A stretch of 64,000 bases of DNA, taken from positions 1 through 64,000 of the forward strand of contig JAOPGA020000668.1 of the NCBI GenBank assembly GCA_026419775.2, given 5' to 3'. Origin of the DNA: Acrasis kona. Its lineage: Eukaryota > Heterolobosea > Eutetramitea > Acrasida > Acrasidae. Shown here piece by piece: positions 53,538 to 64,000 of this stretch; within the stretch, counting starts at the first letter, position 1, and every line of letters starts with the position of its first letter. The notes below the pieces were generated by a model, which was not told the DNA's origin, did no database searches, and worked only from the letters and a program-made list of their open reading frames with translations. A program made the translations under genes and the position numbers.

Positions 53538-55086
53538 ATGAGAGCCAACACTGCCAATTTCCTTCGGTCAAGAGAGACTGGAGATTTTAAACCAGGGGAT
53601 CGGGGGTCAGAAATATTCATGGGAAATTTGGTACGAAGGCAAATTCAAGCATCATTCTCTTCAACTCTAGAGCTATCGGAATACAAACAAATAAGATCAA
53701 TGCATAAATATTCTGTAAACTCCTTAGCCATAGATGCATCTGAACGAAGATAGTATGCACATAATTATGGTACATTAGATAATTTTAACAGATCAGCTTA
53801 TTATCAGGGAGTAGTGATTGCACCATAGGAATTTATGACATATTGGATCCGTTAGACAAGCAGACAATGACTGCATTCGAGCCCTTAGCAAAAATCGGAA
53901 AGTAAGAAATTAAAAAAGTTCTAAATACTCAAATTGCTTCCCTCGTTCAGAAAGGGTGGTCATAAATTTAGTGTATCTTGTGTTGAGTGGTATTCACAAG
54001 ATAACGGCATGTTCATGACAGGCTCTTTTGATAAAACACTAAAAGTTTGGGATGCAAATAGATTAGAAGTAATACATTATTTTTCTTCTTGTTTTAATGT
54101 CAAAGGTTGCTTATAGTTTTAAATTTGGTAACCCATTGTATTGTTTATCCGTATCGCCCGCCTCTTCCGTTCATAGTTTTATAGCAGGCGGGTGCGACAA
54201 TCCTATTGTTCGGCTGTGTGATTTGGTCTCTGGTAGTAGCGCCCATACATTGGTAGGCCACAAAGGGTCGGTATGGGCCATTAAGTGGTCACCTGTGAAC
54301 GAGCACTTGTTGGCAACTGGTTCCACGGACCAATCCATACGCCTGTGGGATGTGAGAAAACCTGGTTGGTTGATGGCGTTCGACCAATTTGACACTGTAT
54401 CAAATCCAAAGGACCACATGAGCACTGCACAAACATTCTCGACAAAGAAATGTATTACAATTAATCTTGTTGATTTTATTAAAAATCTATTAGTAAATAG
54501 TTCCACAACTGTTCCCATAGCACATAATGGTGCGGTAACAGCACTTTGTTTCACTCCTTGTGGTCGATATCTTTTGAGCACGTCAAATGATGGGCGAATG
54601 AGGTTGTGGAATGTTATAACCGGTAAGAATACATTGGTCCATTATCCAGATACTGTCAATAAATGTTCGAAAGGAAACCAGATTGCTGTTAGTCATGACG
54701 GTAATGTCGTCTATCATCCAAACGGGTAAGATCAAGATTATATCCAATCATCACTAATTGATCACTAACTGTCAGTAACGATATAGCCGCATACGATGTC
54801 CATCACGGTAGAATCATCAAGAATATGGTTGGGCACTACAGCGGTGTCAATTGTTGTATATTTCATCCTAGAGACAATGTAAGTAATTCAGGGTGCGTTT
54901 ATTTAGAATAAAATGTAGGAACTTTATTCTGGTGCCAGCGACCATCAAATTTTCGTTTGGACATCACGTCGGGTCCATGATAGTTTAAGAAGAAGTGAAG
55001 ATGGACACAAAGAACAATATGTAAGTTTTAGGTCAATAAAAACAAATCTAATAATAAAGATGGACAAAGACAATTGGTCAGATTAG
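53538..55086 (+). CDS. ERCC8: CSA/ERCC8-like WD40 protein (transcription-coupled repair)
   Basis: Seven exons: 53538-53752, 53797-53901, 53951-54068, 54106-54725, 54776-54878, 54919-55020 and 55060-55086, 429 residues (human 396). Conserved blocks include FLRSRETG, RRYLLSGSSDCTIGIYD, SVSCVEWYSQDNGMFMTGSF then DKTLKVWDAN, WDVRKPGW, AHNGAVTALCFTPCGR, MRLWNVITGKNTLV, and ELYSGASDHQIFVW. This is the CSA propeller, the substrate receptor of a DDB1-Cullin-4 ligase recruited to stalled RNA polymerase II. The last exon codes for only eight residues and is inferred because the sequence would otherwise run on without homology. Confidence 0.87.
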
Positions 55087-55659
55087 AATAAATGTCGATG
55101 TTTAATGCCTCCTAACTTGTGCAAAATTTCTAAATGTATTTTTGTTTGCGCTCCGGAAGAATTAATTTGATTTTTGACACCTTTCTAAATTTTGACCTTT
55201 CTAATTGAGCACCAAAACTTTGACAACATGAATGCCGTACCTAAAGCACCGTGCATAGAACCATTACTCTCGCAAATCACCGAGCATGAACATGAACATG
55301 GAGAATACAAGGCCATTTTACAAGAGATAAGAAGAATTTTAGCACAAAGAAATTAAGGGAACAAACATCATGTTCATGAGTATAAAGACAATACATTCAA
55401 TATAAAAAATACTTCTTTGCTTCCTCGCTTTTTCATTATTCTCCGAGAACCATCCTTTTTTGAACATTACGTATTGCTTTCAAGTTTTCAAATGAAAAAA
55501 GTGTTCTTGAAAAAAGTACTTTACAGGGGCGGCCTACCATCCGATTGCAACACAAACTACAACTTGATAACAGCGTTTATCAATCATAAACTTTGGCGTA
55601 ATAACACACTTCCAAAATTGTAAATAAATACTGTTGAACAGGCAATAGATACGAACAAA
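55087..55659 (+). other. Intergenic stretch with a short frame
   Basis: About 570 bp between CSA and the coiled-coil gene. It holds the 42-codon frame at 55228-55356 and otherwise nothing I recognise. Confidence 0.4.
55228..55356 (+). CDS. Possible 42-aa peptide
   Basis: MNAVPKAPCIEPLLSQITEH then EHEHGEYKAILQEIRRILAQ: a hydrophilic, helix-prone micropeptide with an ATG and a clean stop, in its own intergenic slot downstream of a 3' end. It could be a real small subunit or an upstream frame of the next gene. Confidence 0.35.
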   Translation: MNAVPKAPCIEPLLSQITEHEHEHGEYKAILQEIRRILAQRN

Positions 55660-56655
55660 ATGGATGCGAACAATACAGATATGAGGGAGAGAGCAGTAGG
55701 ACTATACCTCAAATATAAATCAGTAGCAGAAGAATTCAAGAGGATCAATGCGTTGAAAGACGAACATATAGAAAAGTTGAACAATAAAGTGGAAGAGCTT
55801 ACACACAAAATAGAAAACGAAACAAATACGTGCGAACATAGAATACAAGCATTAGAAGACGAGAAAGTAGACTTGAACGAAAAAATTCAAGACTTGACGA
55901 ATCAACTAGAAAAAGAGAACAAATTAAGGACGGACCTTGAAACACAAATTCAAGAAGGAATGGATTCGGATGAAATTAATGTTTCAAAGATGCTGGAAGA
56001 ACTTTCCAGTAGTTATCATATCGACACCACGGTAAAAGGGCACACTTCATCATCATCGACAAATGGTGCACCCGCCACAAAAAAAAGAAAGACCATGCAC
56101 GAAGAAAAAAACAAACCAGTACCATCCGGCACGAACAAGAGCTCAAAGACATTGTTCGTTCCAGATGTGACCAAGGACCCATTCGAATTGGCCAAAACCA
56201 ATAGCACATCACGAAAGTCGTTGGTGTGGATTGACCATTTTGAAGTCCTTCGCGAGGGCACCACAAGTTTCTTCAACAGCATGGGCACCAACATTAATAA
56301 TTTGTTCATTTTGCAGATACCAAAAAAAGATTTCAAAACTTTTGATGAGCTAAAGAACATACCGCAAGGTACCTATGGTCATAACGACATCATTTTCGTG
56401 GCCGTATCCACACATCAAAAATATTACGCCTATCATCCACAGGGCATGAGTTTTGTTCGATTGTTTTGTAAGGAACAAGAGCAAGGACGGGAACAGATTG
56501 AATTTGTGAAGGAGATTGCGATTCAAGGTCACCCCACCATCAAGATTGATGTGGATGAAAAGTTTATCGAGACGGAAGTGGAGCGGTACGGTGTTTTGTA
56601 CAAGTATTTGCGGAACGTGCTCTCGAAAAAAAATGAAGTTGATTTGGACAGGTAG
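55660..56655 (+). CDS. Coiled-coil protein of unknown function
   Basis: 331 residues. Residues about 25-110 form a strong coiled coil (EKLNNKVEELTHKIENETN). A Ser/Lys-rich linker with a nuclear-localisation-like KKRKTMHEEKNK follows. The C-terminal 150 residues look like a folded alpha/beta domain (SLVWIDHFEVLREGTTSFF, FARLF-like core) that I cannot name. No membrane segment. Confidence 0.68.
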   Translation: MDANNTDMRERAVGLYLKYKSVAEEFKRINALKDEHIEKLNNKVEELTHKIENETNTCEHRIQALEDEKVDLNEKIQDLTNQLEKENKLRTDLETQIQEGMDSDEINVSKMLEELSSSYHIDTTVKGHTSSSSTNGAPATKKRKTMHEEKNKPVPSGTNKSSKTLFVPDVTKDPFELAKTNSTSRKSLVWIDHFEVLREGTTSFFNSMGTNINNLFILQIPKKDFKTFDELKNIPQGTYGHNDIIFVAVSTHQKYYAYHPQGMSFVRLFCKEQEQGREQIEFVKEIAIQGHPTIKIDVDEKFIETEVERYGVLYKYLRNVLSKKNEVDLDR

Positions 56656-56740
56656 GTTGGATTTGTAAAAAATAAAAAGATTTTTGTTTACAATGAATTT
56701 ATTGGCCAATTTGAGTGAGTTACAACTAAAAGTACCGAAG

Positions 56741-56991
56741 TTAATGTAAATTTAGATTACGAGAAAATGAATAAAAACATGAGTTGACCAGACGCTTCTT
56801 CTTTTCTGCACCACGATACAAGCAGCAGCGCTGCAAACGGCAGCCATGACACTCACAAAACACCTCATCATCCTCCAACAAAGCGTTTAAGGTTAGAAAA
56901 AGTATGATACCAGGGCACAACAAATTCCATCCTGATAATTTGTTCTCTCGCATCGCTCGTACCTTCCGTGTTAATGATGGTGGATAGTAAA
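56741..56991 (+). mobile_element. Short copy of the DUF7869-like element
   Basis: The plus strand reads SMIPGHNKFHPDNLFSRIAR and TFRVND, then stops. Bases 56903-56979 are identical to the reverse complement of 57806-57882 inside the neighbouring element. To the left, the minus strand reads a Cys-rich block (CECHGCRLQRCCLYRG then EKKKR) that also resembles the flank of the 15361 fragment. Confidence 0.6.
56903..56979. repeat. Left arm of a perfect 77-bp inverted repeat
   Basis: Runs from tatgataccagggcacaac to ttccgtgttaatgatg and pairs with 57806-57882 in inverted orientation, without mismatches by eye. The spacing is about 830 bp. Confidence 0.75.
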
Positions 56992-57017
56992 TACACGAAA
57001 TAAATAAATGAGTTGCT

Positions 57018-58500
57018 TTATTGTATACTTAGGTTTGAGGTTGGATTCCAGCTTGTCATGCTAAAAAACATCTCAAATTCTGCAAAATTTGGCACATTCT
57101 GTGATTGTTCACAAACAACTTCTGTCGGTTGGTAGGCTTTACACCTTTCATCGTACTCTTTCCACAATAATGTCTTCTTTTCCCAAAGTACATTTTGCTG
57201 GTCAAGGAGGGTTTTCTTGCCAGACAACCATTCAATTGGGAATTTGTGGGTATCAATAGTATTCTGAATTTCCAATTTTGAGGCACCAAGGTGCTTCTTG
57301 TACTTGAAGTTCATAAGGACCTTCTCCGGCTCTGAAAAACTGTTCATTACAGCCTCCTCTATTGATTTTGCAGCAGTTTTTTCCGCATTTTCATACTGAC
57401 TATTCTCTTTTAAAAGTGCATCATAAAACCAAGTAGAATCAAGATTGATATGTCTTGCGCACTTTTTTAGATCTTCCAATTTATCTTTGGTTAAACATGA
57501 TGTTTTCTTAGTGGCAGAGTAGCTGTCATTAAACAAGTTGGGTTGACAATCAACATTTCTTTGGTCTCTCTTGATGAATTCACTAGTAACATCTCTCCAC
57601 TCGCCGGTATAGCATTTTTCTTTTGATTTCACAACAACTCCGTTGTTGGTTTTCTCAATCAAAAAGTCTCTGTAAGAGTTGACCGACGGAAATGCCCTAT
57701 ACTTTTGGTTTGTGGCGTCCTTCCAACATGCGATATCTTTACTAGTAACAAGACTACATTGGCTATATTGACTTATAATTTCAATTAATTCGTCAATAAC
57801 AAAAACATCATTAACACGGAAGGTACGAGCGATGCGAGAGAACAAATTATCAGGATGGAATTTGTTGTGCCCTGGTATCATAAAAGAGATACGAATTGAT
57901 TTAAACCTGTTTGAAAACTGTACAAGTTCACATGCCCATGCAATCACTGTCTTGTTCTTGTTAGTTGGAGCATTGTCCATCCATAAATGAATGTGCTCCA
58001 CCCACTTGCTCATACACGTGTCAATATAACGATTTAAGTGCGATACAGTATGGTCACTATTCTTTGGTCCTCCTTGTCTTTCATCGTTCACAAAAACAGT
58101 TGTTTGATTTTCTTGCAAAACCAATTGTGACGGACAATATACCCAACATCAAAGCCACATTTTTCTGGCCCTAACTTTTCTATAACAACATCTACAACAT
58201 TTTCATGCTTATCTGTCCTCCAGGTACAATGATTGACAATCCCAAAAATATCACACAGTAGCTTTTGGAAGTAGTACGTCTCGCCTGGTTGGGGAAATCT
58301 ACCCCAAAATGGAAGAAGTTTGCCTTGTTGATAATAAGCAGCAAGAACAGCAATGAAATTTGACTTCAATATGTTATTGTTAAGATCAGCAGAAATTGTG
58401 TCATACAATTCAATGTATCCTTGAATTGACTCTTTGTAAAAGTCCGTTTTCAAGTGTGACTACTTTGACAAGTTGGAGGACACTCTTTCCCAATACGTTC
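57018..58500 (-). mobile_element. DUF7869-like transposase-type protein, frame-broken
   Basis: Main frame 58124 to 57018, about 368 codons, plus a 5' part from 58453 in another frame and a short piece further upstream (CERIGKECPPTCQSSH) in a third. Landmarks fit the DUF7869 type found with DNA transposons: first Asp in TISADLNNN, GETYYFQKLLCDIFGIVNH, second Asp in HLWMDNAPTNKNK (usual form DNC-GQNKN), then FMIPGHNKFHPDNLF and a Cys/Lys-rich tail. The frame changes near 58110 and near 58455 have no intron of normal length, so it is probably a relic. Terminal repeats were not found by eye. Confidence 0.7.
57806..57882. repeat. Right arm of a perfect 77-bp inverted repeat
   Basis: Inverted partner of 56903-56979, within the coding region of the element (the FMIPGHNKFHPDNLF block). 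Confidence 0.75.
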
Positions 58501-58578
58501 ACAAAGCGAAAATTACCAAAAATTTTGGCACCTAGTGCGTCTTTAATAAAAATACAAACATTTTGATAAAGTTGTTTA

Positions 58579-60583
58579 TTAAACACCTTGTCTTGTTGAT
58601 TTATTCAATAATTGTTTATCAACAAGCTGCTTATATACACCTTTCAAATCAATTAATTCTTGATGAGATCCTTTTTCAATAATTATACCATTTGTTATTA
58701 CACATACTTGATCAGCATTCTTTACAGTACTTAATCTATGGGCAATAATTAAAGTAGTTTTTCCCTTCATTAATTCATCAAGCGCATGCTGCACTAAATA
58801 TTCACTCTCAGAGTCTAAAGCACTAGTGGCCTCATCTAACAAAAGTATCTTCGGTTTTTTCATAATAGCTTGGGCTATAGCGACTCTTTGTTTTTGACCA
58901 CCAGATAATTGAGTTCCTCTCTCGCCTACTGGAGTGTTATAACCTAACGGAAATTTACAAATAAAATCATGTGCATTAGCTTGTTTAGCAGCTTTAATAA
59001 CATCTTCATCGGATGCGTAAGGAGCTCCAAATTTGATGTTCTCTTTAATTGTTGTTCCAAATAAATGAGGTTCTTGAGAAACTACTCCAATTTGGCTTCT
59101 TAAAAACATAGGATCTAAATCTTTAATATCAATGCCATCCAAAAAAATACACCCTTTATCAGGATCATAAAACCTTTGGAGTAGTTGAGTGCAAGTTGTC
59201 TTTCCACCACCGCTTTCACCAACAAGTGCAACAACCATTCCAGGTGATAATTTTAAATTCAAATCCTTCAACACCACTTTATCTCTTCTAGTTGGGTATG
59301 AAAAAGTAACGTGATCAAACAAAATCTCCCCACAAAGATTTTCAATATTTGTTAACAATTTCTTTTTAGTATCTCTAAAGTGCTCTTGATATGACACCGG
59401 AATCAAAGGTGCTCTTGTAATGATTTCATATACTCTTTCAGATACACTTAAAGCTTTTTTGATATCTAAATAAACATTGGAAATTGTCATGAGCGATGTT
59501 GTTGCCATAGCAGTGTAGGCAAGAAAAGATGCTAGTTGACCGGTAGTGAGTTCTTTATCAAGTACCAGGGTACCTCCATACCAAAGTACCATTAAAGTAC
59601 AAATTCCGCTTGCAAACACCATTCCACCCTTTTTATTATAAAATGAAGGTGACTTTTAATAACTTACTGTGTAAGTGGCCGCACCAAGAATTCCTCTTCT
59701 GGAACTATTGGAGGATTTTGTAAGGAGATTATTGTAAATTTGCATTTGTCGGTGCTCTTGTGCCATGGATTTTACGGAGCGAATGCTACTGATGCTTTCC
59801 TGCGCTAAAGTGGCCGCTTGTGCCTGATAATCTCCGGCATCCCTGCCGAGATTTCCTAAAAATCTTTGGAACACCACAGATCCAATTCCGATGATGGGGA
59901 CAATTAACAAGATGATGAACAAAAGTTTATAAGACAAGTTAAACAAAATACAAACACATCCCATAAAATCGAGGATACTTCTTGCCATCATCTCTGAACT
60001 AAAACTCACGCACGCCTGTAGAGCGTTGGTATCGGTCGATAGACGGCCAACAAGTTCTCCGGAAGAGTGGTGGTCAAAGAATTCAACATCTTGTTCCATT
60101 ATTTTCTGAAACACCTCGTACCTCATGTTTGATGCGATTCGTTCGGCACTAGTGATAATAAAGTAATGTCTCATTCCATTAAAGATGCTCATTCCAATCA
60201 CCAAAAATAACAGTAGGAACACCAACGATAACAAACTGGATCGATCGCTCACTATTTGGGTTATCGAATCGACCAATCTACCAACAAAAAATGGGACGCA
60301 AACGTTCATGCCTGATAATGATGAGTAAAATGAAAGTCAACACGGTCGCCATACCAGATGCTATGACAATTCCAATCGCAGCCATGCTTAAATTAAAAGA
60401 CTCTTTTTTAATGTGCTTAATAAGCCACTTGATCTGTCCCGATTCGATGATACCTTGTTTATTCAAACCAGATCCTTGTGATTTTTCGACTGGCTCTACT
60501 CCTCCGCCTTTGTCGTTCTTAACCTTGTTCTTCCGCCGAGTAACCTTCTCCATTTTATTTTTGTTTTTGTTATTTATAGTCAT
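58579..60583 (-). CDS. ABCB-type half ABC transporter
   Basis: Three exons: 60355-60583, 59668-60311 and 58579-59628, 640 residues. A Lys-rich N-terminus, six membrane helices in the first 330 residues, then one nucleotide-binding domain: Walker A GESGGGKTTC, Q-loop QEPHLFG, signature LSGGQKQRVAIAQA, Walker B ILLLDEATSALD and H-loop AHRLSTV. Domain order TMD-NBD and one copy each make it a half-transporter that must dimerise, as in TAP and mitochondrial or lysosomal ABCBs. No clear mitochondrial signal, so a vacuolar or ER location is as likely. The start could also be the ATG at 60553. Confidence 0.9.
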
Positions 60584-60790
60584 ATTACAACTAAATATCT
60601 TTTACTACGGAGTTTCTATTGCTTTCCAGTGCAAACAGCCACTCATCGATTGTTAACTAATTGTGATGATTATAGACCTAATAATCACAAGGAATAAATG
60701 ATAGTTGAGCGGAAAAACGATAATTTCAACAGACACTTTCCGCATTTTTCTGTTTAAATTTTTGTGTGAAGTTGGTTTAAAAACTGCAAC

Positions 60791-61812
60791 ATGACAACAC
60801 AACAAGACTTTGTTAGAGTGTTCAACAGAATTCAAGTAACGAATATCAGTTCATGGAAGGACTGCTACGATAATCTCGCCGGAAACTTTGTCTTTGACGC
60901 GGACAATACCCCAATGTGTTCGCTCAGTCTACTCGTCGTAAGTTGATACAGCATTCGAAACGTCATTCATTTTAGTAGATAACGCTAGTTGTATATGTTG
61001 TCTTGAGTTACAGTCTTAACTTCATTATCGGTCAAAGAGCTCACAGAGAAAAGGCACCACAGAACCTTTACTATACAGTACTTAAGTACATAGGTGCGCT
61101 GCACAATTTTAACATGATGATGATTTCGACCGTTTGTTTTATTGGTCTTATATACGAGGTCATTTCCGCTTATTTAAATGACGGATTTTATGCAGTATTG
61201 TGCGACCCAGAGCACAAGTATAATACTGGTAAAATTGCATTCTGGATGTATTTGTACCACTTGAGCAAGTTTATCGAGCTCGGAGACACCCTCTTAATTA
61301 TTTTAAGAAGAGGTCCTCTTCGATTCGTTCACACCTATCACCATGTTACTACTATGGCAATTGCCTACTTTGGATGGTATGTACATTCTACACTGGGAAC
61401 CTTAATTTACAATTTAATAGTGCGAGCGTCGGAACTGGTCAATGGATACCCATCGCCGCCAACACTTTTGTACACATGCTCATGTATTACTACTATGTTC
61501 AAATATCTTTCGGAAGAGATGTGTGGTGGAAGATTCACTTGACAGACATTCAACTCGTAAGTATATTATATTATGTTTACGATCCTCATCATCGCTGCAA
61601 AGACTCAATTCGTGATTGACGCCATCGCGTTCACATCATGGCTTATCTGTTCGTACTTTATCGAATACCCAAGAAACAATTCGTGTACCGGAAACGAGCT
61701 TGGTGCTTGGTTTGGAGATGTTATGGTCATTAGCTTCTTCGTCTTGTTCCATAGAATTAGAACCTCAAATGCAAACTATGCCAAATCAAAACAAGAGCTC
61801 AAGAAGGATTAA
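60791..61812 (+). CDS. Very-long-chain fatty acid elongase (ELO family)
   Basis: Four exons: 60791-60937, 60979-61376, 61421-61556 and 61603-61812, 296 residues. ELO landmarks: KFIELGDTL, the histidine box HTYHH, HMLMYYYY and TDIQLTQFV. About seven membrane helices. ELO proteins perform the condensation step (3-ketoacyl-CoA synthase) of fatty acid elongation in the ER. The C-terminus ends KKD with lysines at -2 and -3, near an ER-retrieval pattern. HxxHH with Thr-Tyr suits the subfamily active on saturated and monounsaturated or polyunsaturated chains; which is unclear. Confidence 0.92.
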
Positions 61813-61859
61813 GAATCTTTGTTAGCAATGAATTAAAAGAATTTTTAAAGCACACAATT

Positions 61860-63584
61860 TTATTGAATGCAGCAATTTTTTGTTCCCGCACTTGTCTCTG
61901 CATTCTGTTGCGTCTCAAATACATTTAAATGTTCGACGTCGGTCTGTTGCTGACGACCAGCATCAAAATTTAACGTCTGTTGATCCACGGATTCCATTTT
62001 ATCGGAGCATGAAGAAACTAAATAGGCAACATATCGTAATGTCTCATGATTCGCCAACACATAATGTTTGCCTTGACTAGCAGCCTGTTGACCCGTGGTG
62101 AAGTCTCCACAAGTTGTCCAGGAATTGTCTTTTACAATTTTGTAGGAGAAGACAGGAGAACACTTTAACGACACAGTCAACAAAGACAACCCAGGATCAG
62201 CTTTACTTTCAAAATAAAAATGACCAATTACATTTTTCAAATCAATTAACATTCTAAATCTCTTTGATTCTTTGAAGGCGTCACATTGTGCAAACATGTA
62301 TTCTCTCAACTCTTCATGAGTGGTCACCACTTGTGGGGGCGGATGTGCTACAAAAACAAACATGTCATAAATTAATGTAGAGTCCACACATTTGATGCGG
62401 AATTGTCCTCTGTAGGCAGGTGCAATGTTAAAAGATCCAATCAAGAGTCTTTGAATGTCAACTCCAAATGTCCTCCACTCAATCTTTTCGTATTGGTCCT
62501 GTGCAATTTCTTCCTCCTCTTCTTTTAAATCATCATCGTGTAGATAAAAGTTATCAGAGTCCGATGGTTTATATTTTTCAATGTGTTGTGACAAGTCTTG
62601 TATGGGAGTGTACGTTGATGCTTCCTTGATGATTTCGTCCAAGTCTTCCTGAAAATGTGTTGGTTGGAGTGTTTTAAAATACTTACTTTTTCTGGCGGTG
62701 GAAGGTCGGCTACGTTGGATAAGACGTTGAACAGTTTATTTCCTCTGAAGAAAATGTCCTTGATGTGACTTGAGAGTGAGTTGCGGAATGTTGTAAAGTA
62801 CAACTACATGAAAGATTAAACGAAAAAGAAGCATGTCGTTTATTACCTCATTTCCTTCTAGTCTTGGTAAAATGTCATGCCATATCTGTAAAATCTCTTC
62901 TTGGTTGATTGTGTTGCCCACTTGGTGCTCTTCCTCGTCCATGTAGTCATCTTCGTCTTCATCTTGATCCTCTTCATCTTGATCCTCTTCGTCTTGATCC
63001 TCGCTTGGTTCGTAATTTTCATCTTCGTCTTGGCTATCTTCGTTGGTGCCCTATTGAATGTCAATAAAATTGTAAAAGTATGTTACGTTGCTGAGTTCTC
63101 CATTGTCTTCATCGTCGGCATCTTCCTCATCGCTGAACATTTCGCCTAACTGTGGGTTGTGATGTGTGTACAGGTGGGCCATGACAAATAAACTCATGTC
63201 GTTTTTAGCCTGTGTGACGTCGGTGATTAACTGGTCCTTGGATAAGGTTAACTTTTTACACAATAATAGTATTTACTTCTTCATCGTCTGATGGTTCATC
63301 TTCATCTCCATCTGATGTTAAATAAGGCTTCCTGCCCACTAGATCACCTTCTTTGTAAATTTGTAAAGATGGATGCGAGTCTCTACATTGTATTGAATAA
63401 TAACGTTTCGGACTGATTACCTCTCTACGACATTGTATATCACTGTTTCTTCCTTTTTTGCAATGTTTGTTTCAAAGTGTCTTTTTAAAATTTTACTATC
63501 CTCATCATTGTTCACAATTAGTACCACATAAAGAACCTCGGTGTTCTCCTCCGATTGTTGGATGATTTCTTCTACTTCACTCAT
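61860..63584 (-). CDS. Acidic protein of unknown function ending in CCIQ
   Basis: Six exons: 63421-63584, 63277-63382, 63087-63251, 62847-63050, 62687-62803 and 61860-62648, 514 residues. Several Asp/Glu-rich linkers (DQDEEDQDEEDQDEDEDD) separate helical blocks; the C-terminal 220 residues look like a folded beta-rich domain with FGVDIQRLLIGSFNIAPAYR and YVLANHETLRYVAYLVSS. It ends CCIQ, which fits a CAAX prenylation box, so the protein may be farnesylated. The second intron (63252-63276) is only 25 nt. I recognise no family. Confidence 0.7.
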
Positions 63585-64000
63585 GTTTCAAATGTTTCGC
63601 GCCCAGTTCTATAAAAATGTTGTAAAGTGGTTGAGTTGGGTGGAAATAATGATAGGTTGACCATGTGAAGGAAGTCTCTACTCTAGGGAAGTCATAAGCA
63701 TTAAAGTTTTGACAGAGTTGAAAAGCTACTGTTATTCAAAGCAACCGTGAGGTCCTCTTCTACAATAACGACATTTTTTATTTGAATATCGTGCTCACTT
63801 CGATATTTTATTTTTTCCAAAATCTAATATCACTATTCTCTTTTGTAGTCATCAAGAGATAAACACTTGTTATTCTCTCAACTGTTTATTCTGTTCTGGG
63901 TTGTCACACAACTTTTGGTTGAATTCGTGACTTTTGCATTGCGCGTGCACAAGTCTGACGGATAGCTTGTTAGTAACGAACAGTAACCATGGCTGTGAAC
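63585..64000 (+). other. Intergenic region, possible next gene at the right edge
   Basis: About 400 bp upstream of the acidic-protein gene without a supported feature. An ATG in a favourable context (aaccatggctg) at 63989 may begin the next gene, but only four codons are visible. Confidence 0.3.

Noticed and set aside
1-64000. Bacterial or viral origin of the window
   Set aside because: Dozens of GT-AG introns in conserved eukaryotic genes (MSH2, HRD1, CSA, BROX) rule this out; no phage or virus genes seen.
1-64000. CRISPR arrays, rRNA genes, riboswitches
   Set aside because: No regularly spaced repeats, no rRNA-like stretches and no riboswitch-like conserved blocks were noticed by eye.

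Overview
The window is nuclear DNA of a eukaryotic microbe, most likely a heterolobosean amoeboflagellate of the Naegleria type. This is inferred from gene style and content, not from a database match. The genome is AT-rich, uses the universal code and is very compact. I could resolve about 55 GT-AG introns, nearly all 36-51 nt long, by matching protein frames across them. Genes sit 10-100 bp apart, many as divergent pairs with starts 30-90 bp apart or convergent pairs with stops 2-16 bp apart. CDK20 (a ciliary kinase) suggests a cell that can build flagella. The secreted hydrolases, a Kazal inhibitor and GPI-type surface proteins suit a phagotrophic amoeba.

Layout. 0-14.2 kb: mitochondrial processing peptidase beta (cut by the window edge), MRNIP-like protein, a small unknown, TBC-TLDc protein, CDK20, a membrane-anchored subtilase, a possible P-loop kinase, a BROX-like Bro1 protein and the HRD1 ubiquitin ligase. 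14.3-21.3 kb: accessory zone with a repeat-bearing surface protein, fragments of a transposon-like element, a decayed T1-WD40 gene, two membrane proteins and a decayed NHL/EGF receptor-like gene. 21.3-31 kb: unknown proteins, uridine phosphorylase, an MFS transporter and a secreted Xaa-His dipeptidase. 31-34.6 kb: a triple Kazal-like inhibitor, a tRNA-Glu with an enlarged D-loop, a cytochrome P450 relic and an ACC-synthase-like aminotransferase. 34.7-50.3 kb: Ras GTPase, PSME3IP1-like protein, BTB/T1 protein, small membrane proteins, MSH2, ABHD1/3-type hydrolase, EEP nuclease/phosphatase, acid lipase, T1-WD40 protein and NmrA-like protein. 50.4-64 kb: F-box/LRR protein, a decayed Cys-rich surface gene, CSA/ERCC8, a coiled-coil protein, a DUF7869-like transposon relic, an ABCB half-transporter, an ELO elongase and an acidic protein ending in a CAAX-like motif.

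How the genes relate. There is no operon logic. Shared themes are DNA repair (MSH2, CSA, MRNIP-like), ubiquitin (HRD1, F-box/LRR, CSA as a Cullin-4 substrate receptor), membrane traffic (TBC-TLDc, BROX, Ras) and digestion (subtilase, dipeptidase, lipase). The most unusual signals are two introns that both appear to be exactly 25 nt, a tRNA-Glu with an 11-nt D-loop insertion, a transposon relic carrying a perfect 77-bp inverted duplication plus a diverged copy 40 kb away, and MSH2 and its convergent neighbour sharing stop-codon bases. All intron and exon limits were worked out by eye and need transcript data.
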